From Phyllobacterium calauticae (lineage in GTDB: Bacteria > Pseudomonadota > Alphaproteobacteria > Rhizobiales > Rhizobiaceae): 64,000 nucleotides of DNA. Below the pieces are notes generated by a model. The model was not told the DNA's origin. It saw only the letters and a list, made by a program, of their open reading frames with translations, and did not search any database. Every line of letters starts with the position of its first letter. Within the stretch, counting starts at the first letter, position 1. Location of the stretch: positions 1,054,001-1,118,000 of the forward strand of contig NZ_JAGENB010000001.1 in NCBI RefSeq assembly GCF_019991125.1, written 5' to 3'. The translations under genes and the position numbers were made by a program. Positions 18,434-29,393 of this stretch are shown here, piece after piece.

Positions 18434-18502
18434 ATGCAGCAACAAGCTGGGGCGGCTTCATAGCCTGATGATACGTGAAGTGCTGTTACCCTGGAGAGAG
18501 AT

Positions 18503-18832
18503 ATGATCAATCGCGTCGTTGTCGTCCTCATTCTCGTGCCGCTGGCAGTTATCCTGATTGCACTGTCGGTGGCCAATCGCGGGCTGGTGACCTTTACGAT
18601 CGATCCGTTCAATCCGGGCAATCCCGGCCTGTCCTATGCCGCACCCCTCTTCGTCTGGCTGTTTCTTGCTCTCTTCGTCGGGCTGATCCTTGGCAGTTTC
18701 GCCACCTGGATCAACCAGGGCCGGCACCGCAAACTGGCGCGCCAGCGCAAGCAGGAAACCGAACTCCTGCGCATGGAAGCGCGGAAATCGGCGGCCACGC
18801 AGTCCACGCCCAACCTTCCCTCCCTGCACTAA
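18503..18832 (+). CDS. LapA-domain (DUF1049) membrane protein
   Basis: This 109-residue protein has two membrane helices (about residues 5-24 and 46-68, LFVWLFLALFVGLILGSFA) followed by a basic cytoplasmic tail with a short coiled coil (KLARQRKQETELLRMEA). This is the layout of LapA/YciS-type proteins. In E. coli the LapA/LapB pair helps control lipopolysaccharide synthesis; no lapB is visible here, so the function is open. GGAGAGAG precedes the ATG. It lies downstream of ihfB, as in other Rhizobiales. Confidence 0.85.
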   Translation: MINRVVVVLILVPLAVILIALSVANRGLVTFTIDPFNPGNPGLSYAAPLFVWLFLALFVGLILGSFATWINQGRHRKLARQRKQETELLRMEARKSAATQSTPNLPSLH

Positions 18833-18856
18833 GCAGCGTATTGTCAAGGATTTGCA

Positions 18857-19831
18857 ATGAAACTGGTCTCTCCGGCTGACGTCGACGGGCTGTTGAACTG
18901 GCCGGACATGATCAACGCCATTGAAACGGCGTTCCGTCAGGGCGTTATCCAGCCCGTGCGCCACCATCACACGGTTGATCGCCCCGATGGCGCCGCATCG
19001 ACGCTTCTGCTGATGCCGGCCTGGTCGGACTTCGACGCGCTCGGCGATTCGTCGAAGGGCTATATGGGCGTCAAGATCGTCACGGTGTCGCCTGACAATG
19101 GGGCCATCGGCAAACCGGCCGTCATGGGCGTCTATCTGCTGCTCGATGGCAAGACCGGGGAACCCAAGGCCCTCATCGATGGCCAGCGTTTGACCACATG
19201 GCGCACCGCAGGCGCCTCCGCCCTTGCCGCCCGCTATCTCGCCCGTGAAGATGCATCCAAACTGGTTATCCTTGGCGCCGGCGCGCTCTCGGGCTTTCTT
19301 GCCCGCGCGCACAGCTCCGTCAGACCGATCCGCGAGATTTCCATCTGGAACCGCAGCATCGACAATGCGCGCAAAGTGGCGGCGGATCTTGTCGCTGACG
19401 GGTTCAACGCCAAGGCGGTCACCGACAAGGATGCGGCCATCGCCGACGCCGATATTATCGCCGCTGGCACACTGTCGACCGAACCGCTTATTCTCGGCAG
19501 GCATCTGAAGAAGGGCGCGCATGTCGATCTTATCGGTGCCTTTACCCCCACCATGCGGGAAAGCGACGATGAGTGCGTCAAGCGCGCGCGGGTGTTTGTC
19601 GACACCCGGGAAGGCGCGCTGAAGGAAGGCGGCGACCTCGTCCAGCCGATCAAGGCGGGCGTCATCGGCGACAGCCACGTGATCGGCGATCTGTTCGATC
19701 TCACCCGCGGAACGGTGAAGGGGCGTCAGTCGCCCGATGAAATCACCCTGTTCAAGTCGGTCGGCGCTGCGCTGGAAGACCTTGCCGCCGGCATTCTGGT
19801 CTATGAAAAGGCGATTGCAGCCTCTGCCTGA
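18857..19831 (+). CDS. Ornithine cyclodeaminase / mu-crystallin family protein
   Basis: This 324-residue protein has the family's N-terminal catalytic part (MKLVSPADVDGLLNWPDMINAIE) and a Rossmann NAD(P)-binding motif LVILGAGALSGFLARAH near residue 138. Members deaminate ornithine to proline, reduce cyclic ketimines, or act on alanine or 2,3-diaminopropionate, so the substrate is not assigned. An AAGGA Shine-Dalgarno precedes the ATG. It follows the LapA-like gene by 24 bases on the same strand. Confidence 0.87.
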   Translation: MKLVSPADVDGLLNWPDMINAIETAFRQGVIQPVRHHHTVDRPDGAASTLLLMPAWSDFDALGDSSKGYMGVKIVTVSPDNGAIGKPAVMGVYLLLDGKTGEPKALIDGQRLTTWRTAGASALAARYLAREDASKLVILGAGALSGFLARAHSSVRPIREISIWNRSIDNARKVAADLVADGFNAKAVTDKDAAIADADIIAAGTLSTEPLILGRHLKKGAHVDLIGAFTPTMRESDDECVKRARVFVDTREGALKEGGDLVQPIKAGVIGDSHVIGDLFDLTRGTVKGRQSPDEITLFKSVGAALEDLAAGILVYEKAIAASA

Positions 19832-19914
19832 GTGTTTTTGCTTTCGCCTTTCCTCATCTTGGCATAGGAAACCACCATTGAGCGATGGCCAAGGGCATAT
19901 GAGGGCATAACGGT

Positions 19915-21021
19915 TTGAAATCGTCTGGCGGAAAAATCAGGAAGGCCAAGGGCACCGGCCCGAAAGGCGCGGGACCGAAAGCTGCGCCGCACCGGCAGCA
20001 GGCGACAAAACCCCGCCCGCAATTTGCCAAACCCTCTGCCCCGGCGGACAATGATGCGCGCGTCAAGGCAGCGCCGCGTTCCGAACCGCTGCCCAAGCGG
20101 GTCCTGACCCGCCATACCGGCCCGCGCCCGACAGAAAAGACCGGACTGGTCCTCGAAACGCTGCCCTCCGATGATTACGCGCTGCTCGACAGCGGCAACG
20201 GCCTCAAGCTCGAACAATATGGTCCCTACCGGATCATCCGCCCGGAAGGCCAGGCCATCTGGCTCCCGGCCTGGAACAAGGCCGAGTGGGACAAGGCTGA
20301 CGCGATCTTTACCGGCAATACGGACGAGGAAGGCGTCGGACGCTGGCATTTCCCCAAAGTGCCGCTCGGCGAAACCTGGCCGCTTGCCTATGAGGGCATT
20401 CCCTTCTTCGGCCGCTTCACCTCCTTCCGGCATGTGGGCGTGTTTCCCGAACAGGGAACGCACTGGTCGCACATGGACAGCCTCATTCGCGGTGCAAAGC
20501 GCCCGGTGAAGGTGCTCAATCTTTTCGGCTATACCGGCGTCGCCTCGCTCGTTGCCGCCCGTGCGGGCGCCGAGGTGACTCATGTCGATGCCTCGAAGAA
20601 AGCGATCGTCTGGGCCCGCGAAAACCAGGAAATGGCCGGACTTTCCGGCAAGCCCATCCGCTGGATTTGCGAGGATGCTATGAAGTTTGTCGCCCGCGAA
20701 GAGCGGCGCGGCAGCGGTTATGACATCATCCTGCTCGATCCGCCCGCCTATGGCCGCGGCCCGAATGGCGAGGTCTGGCAGCTCTTCGACAATCTGCCCG
20801 ATATGGTCGATCTGTGCCGGTCGATCCTGACGCCCAATCCGCTCGGTGTGGTGCTGACCGCCTATTCCATCCGCGCATCGTTCTTTGCCATTCACGAGCT
20901 GATGCGCGATGCCTTTACCGGTCTTGGCGGCGAAGTGCAGTCCGGCGAACTGATCCTGCGCGAACGGTCTTCCGGGCGCGCCCTTTCCACGTCCCTGTTC
21001 AGCCGCTGGGGTGCCAAATGA
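19915..21021 (+). CDS. Class I SAM-dependent methyltransferase (COG1092 / RlmI-like)
   Basis: This 368-residue protein has a basic, low-complexity tail at residues 1-70 (Lys, Gly, Pro and Ala rich) and a methyltransferase domain. SAM-binding motif I is LNLFGYTGVASLVAARAGAE (about 203-222), and motif IV is LLDPPAYGRG (about 271-280). The fold and the DPPAYG motif fit rRNA cytosine methyltransferases. TTG 19915 is used because an in-frame upstream ATG at 19885 meets a stop within six codons. Its stop overlaps the next gene's ATG (ATGA at 21018-21021), so the two are coupled. Confidence 0.85.
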   Translation: MKSSGGKIRKAKGTGPKGAGPKAAPHRQQATKPRPQFAKPSAPADNDARVKAAPRSEPLPKRVLTRHTGPRPTEKTGLVLETLPSDDYALLDSGNGLKLEQYGPYRIIRPEGQAIWLPAWNKAEWDKADAIFTGNTDEEGVGRWHFPKVPLGETWPLAYEGIPFFGRFTSFRHVGVFPEQGTHWSHMDSLIRGAKRPVKVLNLFGYTGVASLVAARAGAEVTHVDASKKAIVWARENQEMAGLSGKPIRWICEDAMKFVAREERRGSGYDIILLDPPAYGRGPNGEVWQLFDNLPDMVDLCRSILTPNPLGVVLTAYSIRASFFAIHELMRDAFTGLGGEVQSGELILRERSSGRALSTSLFSRWGAK

Positions 21022-21896
21022 CCAGACATGACGACCGCCAGCACGGCAGCTCCATCGCGCGGCCCGGCAAGGTCAAGGAAGTCACCAGCCTGACCAACCC
21101 GATCGTCAAGGATCTGCGATCCCTGGCGCTGAAGAAGTTCCGCGACCAGCAAGGTGTGTTTCTGGCCGAAGGCCTGAAACTCGTCATCGACGCGCTCGAT
21201 CTCGGCTGGGTCATCAAGACGCTTGTCTATTCCAAGGCCGGCAAGGGCAATTCCCTTGTCGAGCAGGTGGCAGCCCGCACGATTGCCAAGGGCGGTGACG
21301 TGCTCGAGGTCAACGAGAAGGTGATTTCCGCCATCACCCGGCGCGACAATCCGCAAATGGTCGTCGGTGTGTTCGAGCAGCAGCTGCAGCCCCTGTCGGC
21401 CACCCGACCGCAGGGCAACGATGTTTACGTCGCGCTCGACCGGGTGCGCGATCCGGGCAATCTCGGCACGATCATCCGGACAGCCGATGCGGCAGGCGCC
21501 AAGGGTATCATCCTGATCGGCGACACCACGGACCCGTTTTCGCTCGAAACCGTGCGCGCCACCATGGGTTCGGTCTTTGCCGTCCCGCTGATACGCACGA
21601 ACGAAACGGAATTCCTTTCCTGGCGAAAGGGATTTTCGGGACTCATCGTCGGCACGCACCTCAAGGGCGCTGTCGACTACCGGACGATTCCCTACAAGGG
21701 CAAGCCGGTCATTCTGCTGATGGGCAATGAGCAGCAGGGCCTCCCCGACACGCTGGCCTCAACCTGTGACAAGCTGGCCCGCATTCCCCAGGAAGGCCGG
21801 GCGGATTCGCTCAATCTCGCCATTGCCACCGGCGTCATGCTGTTCGAGATCCGCCGCGAGGCGTTGACACTCGATGGCGGCAAACAGGATAAATAA
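21018..21896 (+). CDS. TrmH/SpoU-family RNA 2'-O-methyltransferase
   Basis: This 292-residue SPOUT methyltransferase has an N-terminal substrate-binding domain ([20 protein letters not shown]) and a C-terminal SpoU domain. The three motifs are readable: [20 protein letters not shown], then [12 protein letters not shown], then [15 protein letters not shown]. The first two bind RNA and SAM through the trefoil knot. The start ATG 21018 overlaps the upstream methyltransferase stop by ATGA. The target is probably rRNA, but tRNA cannot be excluded. Confidence 0.92.
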   Translation: MTRHDDRQHGSSIARPGKVKEVTSLTNPIVKDLRSLALKKFRDQQGVFLAEGLKLVIDALDLGWVIKTLVYSKAGKGNSLVEQVAARTIAKGGDVLEVNEKVISAITRRDNPQMVVGVFEQQLQPLSATRPQGNDVYVALDRVRDPGNLGTIIRTADAAGAKGIILIGDTTDPFSLETVRATMGSVFAVPLIRTNETEFLSWRKGFSGLIVGTHLKGAVDYRTIPYKGKPVILLMGNEQQGLPDTLASTCDKLARIPQEGRADSLNLAIATGVMLFEIRREALTLDGGKQDK

Positions 21897-21901
21897 CCTC
21901 C

Positions 21902-22405
21902 ATGAAAAGCAAATCCTTCTTCGGCCTGCTGGCGATTGTGGTGCTTGCCGTGGCGAGCGACCAGATCATCAAATATCTCGTCGAGACCGGCATGGATTAC
22001 CAGCAGCAGATCGATCTGCTGCCATTTCTGGCGCTTTTTCGTGTTCACAATAATGGCATTGCATTTTCGATGCTCAGCGGCATGCACGACCTCGCCCTGA
22101 TCGGCTTGACCGTCGTCGTCATCGCCTTTGTCAGCTATCTCTGGTGGAGCACCGTACCGGCACGCTGGATCTCGCGCATCGGCTTTGCGCTGATCATCGG
22201 CGGTGCCATCGGCAATCTGATCGACCGCAGCCTGCTTGGCTATGTCGTTGATTATATTCTTTTCCATCTGCCGTCATGGTCATTTGCCGTCTTCAATCTG
22301 GCCGATGCCTACATTTCCGTCGGCGCCGCACTGGTCGTGCTTGAAGAAATTTTTGTCTGGCTGCGCGAGCGCAAGACGCCAAAGGGGCAAGCTGGGGGAA
22401 ACTGA
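21902..22405 (+). CDS. lspA: Lipoprotein signal peptidase (signal peptidase II)
   Basis: This 167-residue inner-membrane aspartic protease has four helices and cleaves prolipoproteins after lipidation of the lipobox Cys. The catalytic Asp pair is in [20 protein letters not shown] and in [14 protein letters not shown]. It starts 5 bases after the TrmH-family stop. One likely substrate in this window is the small lipoprotein at 47436-47633. Confidence 0.96.
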   Translation: MKSKSFFGLLAIVVLAVASDQIIKYLVETGMDYQQQIDLLPFLALFRVHNNGIAFSMLSGMHDLALIGLTVVVIAFVSYLWWSTVPARWISRIGFALIIGGAIGNLIDRSLLGYVVDYILFHLPSWSFAVFNLADAYISVGAALVVLEEIFVWLRERKTPKGQAGGN

Positions 22406-22511
22406 GGAAAACCCAGCATCTGCGGTGTCCCCCGCGTCATGCGCCCGTCATCCAATTGTTGTATTCAAGCACCTAGTGATTGCCGATCAACCATGATGAG
22501 AGCGAATCGTT

Positions 22512-23402
22512 ATGAGCTTCGCCTTGCTTGAACCTGCGTCTATCTTTAAAGATCAGCACACGATGTCGCAGGTTGATTCAACACCCTCGCCGTTTACGGC
22601 GCCACACCTTGTCGCGGTGCTTGGACGCATTGGGACGATGGAAGTTTGCCTTGCGCAAACCGAAGCCGAAATCGTCTCTGCCCAGCAGCTGCGCTTCAAG
22701 GTATTTTTCGATGAACTCGGCGCCAAGGGCTCGGCTTCCCTGGAGCAACGCGACGCAGACCGTTTCGATCCCGTATGCGATCACCTCCTGGTTTATGACA
22801 CCTCGATCATTGGCCCCAAGCACAAGCAGATCGTCGGCACCTACCGGCTGATGCGCTCGGAAGTTGCCCACAAAACAGGCGGTTTTTACTCGGCTAGCGA
22901 ATATACGATCGACAGTCTGGTAGCTGCCAAGCCGCAGATGCATTTCCTTGAGCTCGGCCGGTCCTGTGTTTTGCCGGAATACCGCTCGAAGCGCACGGTC
23001 GAACTGCTGTGGCAGGGCATCTGGAGCTATTGCCGCTATCACTCCATCGACGTGATGTTCGGCTGCGCATCCTTCCAGGGAACGGTGCCGGCGGCGCATG
23101 CCCTGCCGCTGTCGTTCCTGCATCACAATTGCCGCGCAACGCCGGACTGGGATGTCCAGGCCCTGCCATCGCTGTATCAGCCGATGGACCTCGTTCCCAG
23201 CGAAGCGGTCAATCCGAAGGTTGCCCTGTTCGCCATGCCGCCATTGATCAAGGGCTATCTGCGCCTTGGTGCCATGATCGGTGACGGTGCGGTGGTGGAT
23301 CATGATTTCGGCACGACCGACGTGCTGATCATTCTGCCGGTCAGCCGCATTTCCACCCGCTACGTCAGCCATTACATCTCGAACGCCAAGCGTTTCGACT
23401 GA
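22512..23402 (+). CDS. olsB: L-ornithine N-alpha-acyltransferase (ornithine lipid synthesis)
   Basis: A 296-residue GNAT-type acyltransferase. OlsB transfers a 3-hydroxy-acyl chain from ACP to ornithine, giving lyso-ornithine lipid, the first step to a phosphate-free membrane lipid used by many Rhizobiales under phosphate limitation. Family stretches are AQQLRFKVFFDELGA, CDHLLVYD, ELGRSCVLPEYRSKRTVELL and DVMFGCASFQG. An ATG at 22563 (MSQVDSTP) is an alternative start. The partner olsA is not in the window. The order lspA-olsB-mutS agrees with rhizobial chromosomes. Confidence 0.92.
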   Translation: MSFALLEPASIFKDQHTMSQVDSTPSPFTAPHLVAVLGRIGTMEVCLAQTEAEIVSAQQLRFKVFFDELGAKGSASLEQRDADRFDPVCDHLLVYDTSIIGPKHKQIVGTYRLMRSEVAHKTGGFYSASEYTIDSLVAAKPQMHFLELGRSCVLPEYRSKRTVELLWQGIWSYCRYHSIDVMFGCASFQGTVPAAHALPLSFLHHNCRATPDWDVQALPSLYQPMDLVPSEAVNPKVALFAMPPLIKGYLRLGAMIGDGAVVDHDFGTTDVLIILPVSRISTRYVSHYISNAKRFD

Positions 23403-23540
23403 AATTCCACTTTCGCCTCATGCAGGACGAACATCATCTGTGGAGAAAACCGCCGATGATGCGCCTGCACGGTGTGTAAAGTTCCCGATAGCGCATAGAT
23501 TGGTCTTCTGATCGGAATCGGTCAAAATCAGGAGAACGTC

Positions 23541-26270
23541 TTGGCCGACATGCCATTCACTGCGGAAACACCATCCTATGAGGTTGACAGCTCGGCGCGC
23601 CCAACGCCGATGATGGAGCAGTATATCGAGATCAAGGCGACCAATCCGGACAGCCTGCTGTTTTACCGGATGGGCGACTTCTACGAGCTGTTCTTCGACG
23701 ATGCGATAGCCGCGTCCCGCGCGCTCGGGATCACGCTGACCAAGCGCGGCAAGCATCTGGGCGAGGATATCCCGATGTGCGGCGTACCGGTGCACGCGGC
23801 GGACGACTATCTGCAGAAGCTGATCATGCGCGGCTTCCGGGTTGCGGTGTGCGAACAGGTGGAAGACCCGGCTGAAGCGCGCAAGCGCGGCTCGAAATCC
23901 GTGGTGAAGCGCGATGTCGTGCGGCTGGTCACCCCCGGCACGCTCACCGAGGAAAAGCTGCTCGATCCCTCCGAAGCCAACTATCTCATGACGCTGGGAC
24001 GGGTGAAAGGCGCGGCGCAGGGCCAGTTTGCCTTCGCCTGGATCGATATTTCCACCGGCACGTTCCGGGTCAGCGAAACCGATCCGTCGCGGCTGCTTGC
24101 CGATATTCTGCGCGTCGATCCGCGCGAACTGATCGTTGCCGATCCGGTGTTTCACGATCCGGACCTGCGCCCGACATTCGATGTCATCGGGCGCTCGGTC
24201 AGCCCGCAGCCGCCAAGCCTTTTCGACAGCGCCACGGCGGAAAACCGCATACAGCGCTATTTCGACGTGGCCACGCTCGACGGCTTCGGCCATTTTTCGC
24301 GCGCCGAACTGTCAGCCATATCGGGCGCCATTGCCTATGTGGAAAAGACGCAGATTTCGGAACGCCCGCCGCTGATGCGGCCAGAGCGGGAATCGGAAGG
24401 CTCCACGCTTTTCATCGACCCGGCCACCCGCGCCAATCTGGAAATGCTGCGCACCTTGTCGGGCAATCGCGATGGCAGCCTGCTCAAATCCATTGACCGC
24501 ACGGTTACCGGCGGCGGCGCCCGGCTGTTGGCCGAGCGGCTGACCTCGCCGCTGACAAATCCCGCCGCCATTGCGGCGCGGCTCGATTCCGTCTCCTGCT
24601 TTCTCACCGGACAATCCCTCGCCGATCTGACCCGCGAAGCATTGAAGGGCGTGCCGGACATGCCCCGCGCCCTGTCGCGCCTTGCCGTCGGGCGCGGTGG
24701 CCCGCGCGATCTCGGCGCACTCGCGCGCGGACTCGAGGCTGCCGCCCAAATCGCTTCTTTCCTGGGCAGGGAAGTGCTTCCCGCCGAACTCTCCGCCGTT
24801 CGGGATTGCCTTGGCAGCCTGCCCCACGACTATGCCGCTCACCTTGACCGGGCGCTGGATGACGAACTGCCTCTGCTCAAACGCGACGGCGGCTTCGTGC
24901 GGCCAGGATACAATGCGGAACTCGATGAGATGCGCGCCTTGCGCGACCACTCCCGCCGTATCATTGCCGGTCTCCAGGCCGATTACATGGATCTGACCGG
25001 CATCCGCTCGCTCAAGATCAAGCATAACAATGTGCTCGGCTATTTCATCGAGGTCACGGCGAACAATACGTCCGTGATGACCGACACGGATGAGGCCAAG
25101 GGCAAATTCATCCATCGTCAGACCATTGCCAATGCGATGCGGTTCACGACAACGGAGCTCGCCGAACTCGAAACCAAAATCGCCAATGCCGCCGAACGGG
25201 CGCTGTCGATTGAACTGGGCATTTTCGACGCGCTGACCGGGGAAACGGTTGCCAATGCCGACGCAATCCGCGCCGGCGCTGCAGCGCTGGCAACCCTCGA
25301 CGTCTCGGCATCGCTCGCTGCCCTTGCCGAAGAGCAGGGCTATTGCCGTCCGCTGGTCGATGACACCCTCGCCTTCGAGATCGTGGCCGGGCGTCACCCC
25401 GTCGTGGAACAGTCGCTGCGCCGGCAGGCGGCCAATCCATTCGTTGCCAATGACTGCAATCTCTCGCCCGAGGGTGCGGCCAAAGGCGCGATCTGGCTTC
25501 TGACCGGACCGAACATGGGCGGTAAATCGACATTCCTGCGCCAGAACGCATTGATTGCCATTCTTGCGCAGATGGGATCGTTCGTCCCGGCCGGTTCAGC
25601 GCATATCGGCATTGTCGACCGGCTGTTCTCGCGCGTCGGCGCATCGGACGATCTGGCGCGCGGCCGGTCGACCTTCATGGTGGAGATGGTGGAAACAGCC
25701 GCCATCCTCAATCAGGCCAGCGACCATTCCCTGGTCATTCTCGATGAGATCGGCCGCGGCACCGCGACCTTCGACGGCCTGTCGATCGCCTGGGCAGCGG
25801 TGGAATATCTGCATGAGAAGAACCAGTGCCGGGCAATTTTCGCCACGCATTTCCACGAAATGACCGCGCTGTCGGAAAAGCTGACGCGCCTGAGCAATGT
25901 CACCATGCGGGTCAAGGAATGGGACGGCGACGTCGTCTTCCTGCATGAGGTGGCCAAGGGCGCCGCAGACCGCTCCTATGGCGTGCAGGTGGCGCGGCTC
26001 GCCGGATTGCCGGAAGCCGTGGTCAACCGCGCCCGCGACGTTCTGCACCAGCTGGAAGCCGGTGAAACCTCGGGTAAGGCTGACAAGCTGATCGATGATC
26101 TGCCGCTATTCTCCGTTGAGGTGAAGCGCGAGGTGAAAGCCCCCGTAAAAGGCAAGGACAGCGCATTGCTGGCGGCCCTTTCGACGGTCAATCCCGATGA
26201 AATGACGCCGCGCGAGGCACTTGACGCGCTCTACCGGTTGAAAGGCCTTGCCACAAACCCGACATCGTGA
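23541..26270 (+). CDS. mutS: DNA mismatch repair ATPase MutS
   Basis: A 909-residue MutS with all domains. The mismatch-binding motif GDFYELF is near residue 47; connector, core and clamp domains follow; the ATPase has Walker [14 protein letters not shown] and Walker [16 protein letters not shown], and a C-terminal tail forms the dimer or tetramer. TTG 23541 is preferred because AGGAGA lies 6 bases upstream; the ATG at 23550 would be too far from it. The gene ends 22 bases before a double-palindrome repeat. Confidence 0.97.
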   Translation: MADMPFTAETPSYEVDSSARPTPMMEQYIEIKATNPDSLLFYRMGDFYELFFDDAIAASRALGITLTKRGKHLGEDIPMCGVPVHAADDYLQKLIMRGFRVAVCEQVEDPAEARKRGSKSVVKRDVVRLVTPGTLTEEKLLDPSEANYLMTLGRVKGAAQGQFAFAWIDISTGTFRVSETDPSRLLADILRVDPRELIVADPVFHDPDLRPTFDVIGRSVSPQPPSLFDSATAENRIQRYFDVATLDGFGHFSRAELSAISGAIAYVEKTQISERPPLMRPERESEGSTLFIDPATRANLEMLRTLSGNRDGSLLKSIDRTVTGGGARLLAERLTSPLTNPAAIAARLDSVSCFLTGQSLADLTREALKGVPDMPRALSRLAVGRGGPRDLGALARGLEAAAQIASFLGREVLPAELSAVRDCLGSLPHDYAAHLDRALDDELPLLKRDGGFVRPGYNAELDEMRALRDHSRRIIAGLQADYMDLTGIRSLKIKHNNVLGYFIEVTANNTSVMTDTDEAKGKFIHRQTIANAMRFTTTELAELETKIANAAERALSIELGIFDALTGETVANADAIRAGAAALATLDVSASLAALAEEQGYCRPLVDDTLAFEIVAGRHPVVEQSLRRQAANPFVANDCNLSPEGAAKGAIWLLTGPNMGGKSTFLRQNALIAILAQMGSFVPAGSAHIGIVDRLFSRVGASDDLARGRSTFMVEMVETAAILNQASDHSLVILDEIGRGTATFDGLSIAWAAVEYLHEKNQCRAIFATHFHEMTALSEKLTRLSNVTMRVKEWDGDVVFLHEVAKGAADRSYGVQVARLAGLPEAVVNRARDVLHQLEAGETSGKADKLIDDLPLFSVEVKREVKAPVKGKDSALLAALSTVNPDEMTPREALDALYRLKGLATNPTS

Positions 26271-26292
26271 AGACTTAGGGGCACGTCTGTCC

Positions 26293-26460
26293 CTAGTGGA
26301 ACGAATTTGACATTCGCACCCGTTTGACATCACGCGAGATAGGCGAATGTCAAATTCAAAGTTCCACTAGGACCATCTACTTGCTAGTGGTCCTTTGATT
26401 CTGACATTTGCCTGGATGGCCTGTATCAATGGGTTGCAAATGTCAGAATCGGACCACTAG
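26293..26460. repeat. Composite double-palindrome repeat, copy 1 (units A and B)
   Basis: Two long palindromes lie 13 bases apart between mutS and glnD. Unit A (26293-26370, 78 bp) has arms CTAGTGGAAC plus AATTTGACATTCG; unit B (26384-26460, 77 bp) has arms CTAGTGGTCC plus GATTCTGACATTTGC. Each unit has a 3-base asymmetric bulge in one arm, and A and B are homologous units facing opposite ways. Both begin and end with CTAG. The same A-13 bp-B element occurs inverted at 56840-57008. This looks like a REP/BIME-like or MITE-type element. There is no open reading frame inside. Confidence 0.93.
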
Positions 26461-26545
26461 CGGGTACAGTGTCTTCAAAGGTAAGCATTTCGTTTATGGC
26501 AAATACGCGCTATAGCGTGCGGCCATCATTCATAAAGTCGTGTTC

Positions 26546-29356
26546 ATGAGCGCAGACCTGAAACTGGAACAGATCGTCAGTCCGGCCAAACTTCATCGTC
26601 AGTTTGAAGATCTGGTCAAGGCGGCAAAAAAACAAGGCGCCGCTTCCGTCAATCGCAATGACGTGCTGCAGCTCCTGAAAGAGACACTCGTTTCGGGTCG
26701 CAAGACTGCCGAGGAGATGTTGAAAAAAGACGGCGGCGGCACACGCTGCTCCGTGCGCCTGTCCTATCTGATGGACCAGATCATTTCGGCGCTCTACGAT
26801 TTTGCGATCACCCATGTCTATCATTCGGTCAATCCATCCACGGCAGAACGGATGACGGTGGTGGCGGTTGGCGGCTACGGCCGCGGCGGGCTGGCGCCCG
26901 GTTCCGATATCGACCTTCTGTTCCTGCTGCCCTACAAGCAGACCCCGTGGGGCGAGCAGGTGGTCGAGTATATCCTCTACATGCTCTGGGACATGGGCCT
27001 GAAGGTCGGCCACGCCACGCGCAATGTCGACGAATCCATCCGCCAGTCGCTCGCCGACATGACCATCCGCACCAGTATTCTCGAAGCCCGCTACGTCTGC
27101 GGCAATGACGAGCTTTTTACCACATTGGTGCGCCGCTTCGATACGGAAGTCGTCAAGGGGACAGGACCGGCCTTCATCGAGGCGAAGCTGACCGAGCGCA
27201 ACGAACGGCACCGCAAGGCCGGTGCGACCCGCTATCTCGTCGAACCGAACGTCAAGGAAGGCAAAGGCGGCCAGCGCGATCTGCACACGCTGTTCTGGAT
27301 CGCCAAATATTACTACCACGTCAAGACCAGTGACGAACTGGTCAAGCTCGGGGTGTTGTCGCGCGCCGAGCACAATATTTTCCGCAAGGCCGAAGACCTT
27401 TTATGGGCGGTGCGCTGCCACATGCATTTCTATACCGGCAAGGCGGAGGAACGGCTGTCCTTCGACATCCAGAGCGAGATTGCCCAGCGGCTCGGCTATA
27501 CGGCACATCCCGGCCAGCGCGATGTCGAGCGCTTCATGAAGCACTACTTCCTCGTCGCCAAGGAAGTGGGCGACCTGACGCGCATCATCTGCGCCGCGCT
27601 GGAAGAAGAGCAGGCAAAACATGTTCCCGGTTTCAACCGGATTTTCCTCACCTTCTCGCGCCGCAAGCGCAAACTGCCGGGAACGTCGGATTTCGTCGTC
27701 GACAACCACCGTATCACCATCGCCAATGACGGCGTTTTCCAGAAGGATCCGGTCAACCTCATCCGCCTGTTCCACCTGGCCGATCTGCATGGGCTCGAAC
27801 TCCACCCCGATGCGATGCAGCTGGTGACCCGTTCCCTGTCGCTGATCAAGGCGGATTTGCGCGAAAATCCCGAGGCCAACCGCCTGTTTCTTGAAATCCT
27901 GACTTCCGAGCGTAATCCCGAACTCATTCTGCGGCGCATGAATGAATCCGGCGTGCTGGGCAGGTTCATCCCGGATTTCGGCAAGGTCGTCGCGATGATG
28001 CAGTTCAACATGTATCATCACTACACGGTCGATGAGCATCTCTTGCGCTGCATCGCCGTATTGTCCGAGATCGATCACGGCGACCTCAGCAATGAGCATC
28101 CGCTGGCCAACCAGATCATGCCAGCCCTGAAAAAGGACCGCAAACTCCTCTATGTCGCCCTTTTGCTGCATGATATCGCCAAAGGCCGGCCGGAAGACCA
28201 CTCTCTTGCTGGTGCGCGCATCGCCAAGCGCGTCTGCCCGCGTCTGGGCTTGTCCAAGTCCGATACGGAAACCGTGTCGTGGCTGGTCGAGCAGCACCTG
28301 ACCATGAGCATGGTCGCCCAGTCGCGCGATCTCAATGACCGCAAGACCATCGAGGACTTTGCCGAGATCGTCCAGACGCTCGACCGGATGAAACTGCTTC
28401 TGATCCTCACCGTCTGCGATATCAAGGCGGTCGGGCCGGGCGTGTGGAACGGCTGGAAGGGCCAGCTGCTGCGCACCCTGTTCTACGAAACCGAACTGAT
28501 GCTGACCGGCGGTTTCTCGGAAGTGTCGCGCAAGGAACGCACCGACCACGCCCGCGCGCAGCTCGAACATGCCCTGTCATCCTGGCCGCAGCTCGAGCGC
28601 CAGTCCTATCTTGCCCTGCACTATCAGAACTACCTGCTGACGGTCAGCCTCGACGACCAGATCCGCCATGCCAATTTCGTGCGCGAATCCGACAGTTCGG
28701 AAAAGACCCTGGCGACCATGGTCAAAACCCATGATTTCGAAGGTGTCACCGAAATCACGGTGCTTTCGCCCGATCATCCCCGCCTTCTGTCGATCATCGC
28801 CGGCGCCTGCGCTGCCGCTGGCGCCAACATTGTTGACGCGCAGATCTTCACCACGAGCGACGGCCGTGCGCTCGATACAATCCTGATCAGCCGCGAATTC
28901 CCGACCGATGACGACGAGCGCCGCCGCGCCATGCGGGTGGGGCGCCTGATCGAGGATGTACTGTCCGGCAAGTCCTACCTGCCGGAGATGCTGGCATCGC
29001 GCACCAAGCCGAAACGCGCGGTCAAGGCGTTCCGCATCACGCCGCGCGTCGAAATCAACAACACGCTGTCGAACAAGTTCACCGTTATCGAGGTCGAGGG
29101 ACTGGACCGTCCGGGTCTGCTCTCGGAGATCACCGGCGTCATTTCCGATCTGTCCCTCGACATCGCCTCGGCGCATGTGACGACGTTCGGCGAAAAGGTC
29201 ATCGACGTGTTCTACGTCACCGATCTTGTCGGCCACCAGGTCACCAACGGGGCGCGGCAGAACCGCATCCGCAAGAAGCTGCTCGCCCTGTTCGGCGAAG
29301 GCGATATCACCACGGCCCAGCCGCAGCGGCACAACATCCTGATGTCGGCAGAATAG
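26546..29356 (+). CDS. glnD: Bifunctional uridylyltransferase/uridylyl-removing enzyme for PII
   Basis: This 936-residue nitrogen sensor adds UMP to PII at low glutamine and removes it at high glutamine. The nucleotidyltransferase motif is [19 protein letters not shown] (about 112-130), the HD domain is [15 protein letters not shown] (about 535-550), and two ACT domains end the protein ([19 protein letters not shown] and [17 protein letters not shown]). ATG 26546 is preferred to GTG 26540. It lies downstream of the double-palindrome repeat, and murJ follows after 37 bases. It acts upstream of NtrBC and so of sigma-54, whose gene is also in the window. Confidence 0.97.
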   Translation: MSADLKLEQIVSPAKLHRQFEDLVKAAKKQGAASVNRNDVLQLLKETLVSGRKTAEEMLKKDGGGTRCSVRLSYLMDQIISALYDFAITHVYHSVNPSTAERMTVVAVGGYGRGGLAPGSDIDLLFLLPYKQTPWGEQVVEYILYMLWDMGLKVGHATRNVDESIRQSLADMTIRTSILEARYVCGNDELFTTLVRRFDTEVVKGTGPAFIEAKLTERNERHRKAGATRYLVEPNVKEGKGGQRDLHTLFWIAKYYYHVKTSDELVKLGVLSRAEHNIFRKAEDLLWAVRCHMHFYTGKAEERLSFDIQSEIAQRLGYTAHPGQRDVERFMKHYFLVAKEVGDLTRIICAALEEEQAKHVPGFNRIFLTFSRRKRKLPGTSDFVVDNHRITIANDGVFQKDPVNLIRLFHLADLHGLELHPDAMQLVTRSLSLIKADLRENPEANRLFLEILTSERNPELILRRMNESGVLGRFIPDFGKVVAMMQFNMYHHYTVDEHLLRCIAVLSEIDHGDLSNEHPLANQIMPALKKDRKLLYVALLLHDIAKGRPEDHSLAGARIAKRVCPRLGLSKSDTETVSWLVEQHLTMSMVAQSRDLNDRKTIEDFAEIVQTLDRMKLLLILTVCDIKAVGPGVWNGWKGQLLRTLFYETELMLTGGFSEVSRKERTDHARAQLEHALSSWPQLERQSYLALHYQNYLLTVSLDDQIRHANFVRESDSSEKTLATMVKTHDFEGVTEITVLSPDHPRLLSIIAGACAAAGANIVDAQIFTTSDGRALDTILISREFPTDDDERRRAMRVGRLIEDVLSGKSYLPEMLASRTKPKRAVKAFRITPRVEINNTLSNKFTVIEVEGLDRPGLLSEITGVISDLSLDIASAHVTTFGEKVIDVFYVTDLVGHQVTNGARQNRIRKKLLALFGEGDITTAQPQRHNILMSAE

Positions 29357-29393
29357 GTTCAGCACCCATGTTTATTCGGAATCTGGAACAGAT

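Noticed and set aside
22405-22512. CTAGTGATT near 22471 resembling the end of the double-palindrome repeat
   Set aside because: The match stops after CTAGTG, and there are no palindrome arms or partner sequence.
23403-23540. 7-bp inverted repeat CATCATC/GATGATG after olsB as a terminator
   Set aside because: Low GC stem, long loop and no T-run; not better than chance.
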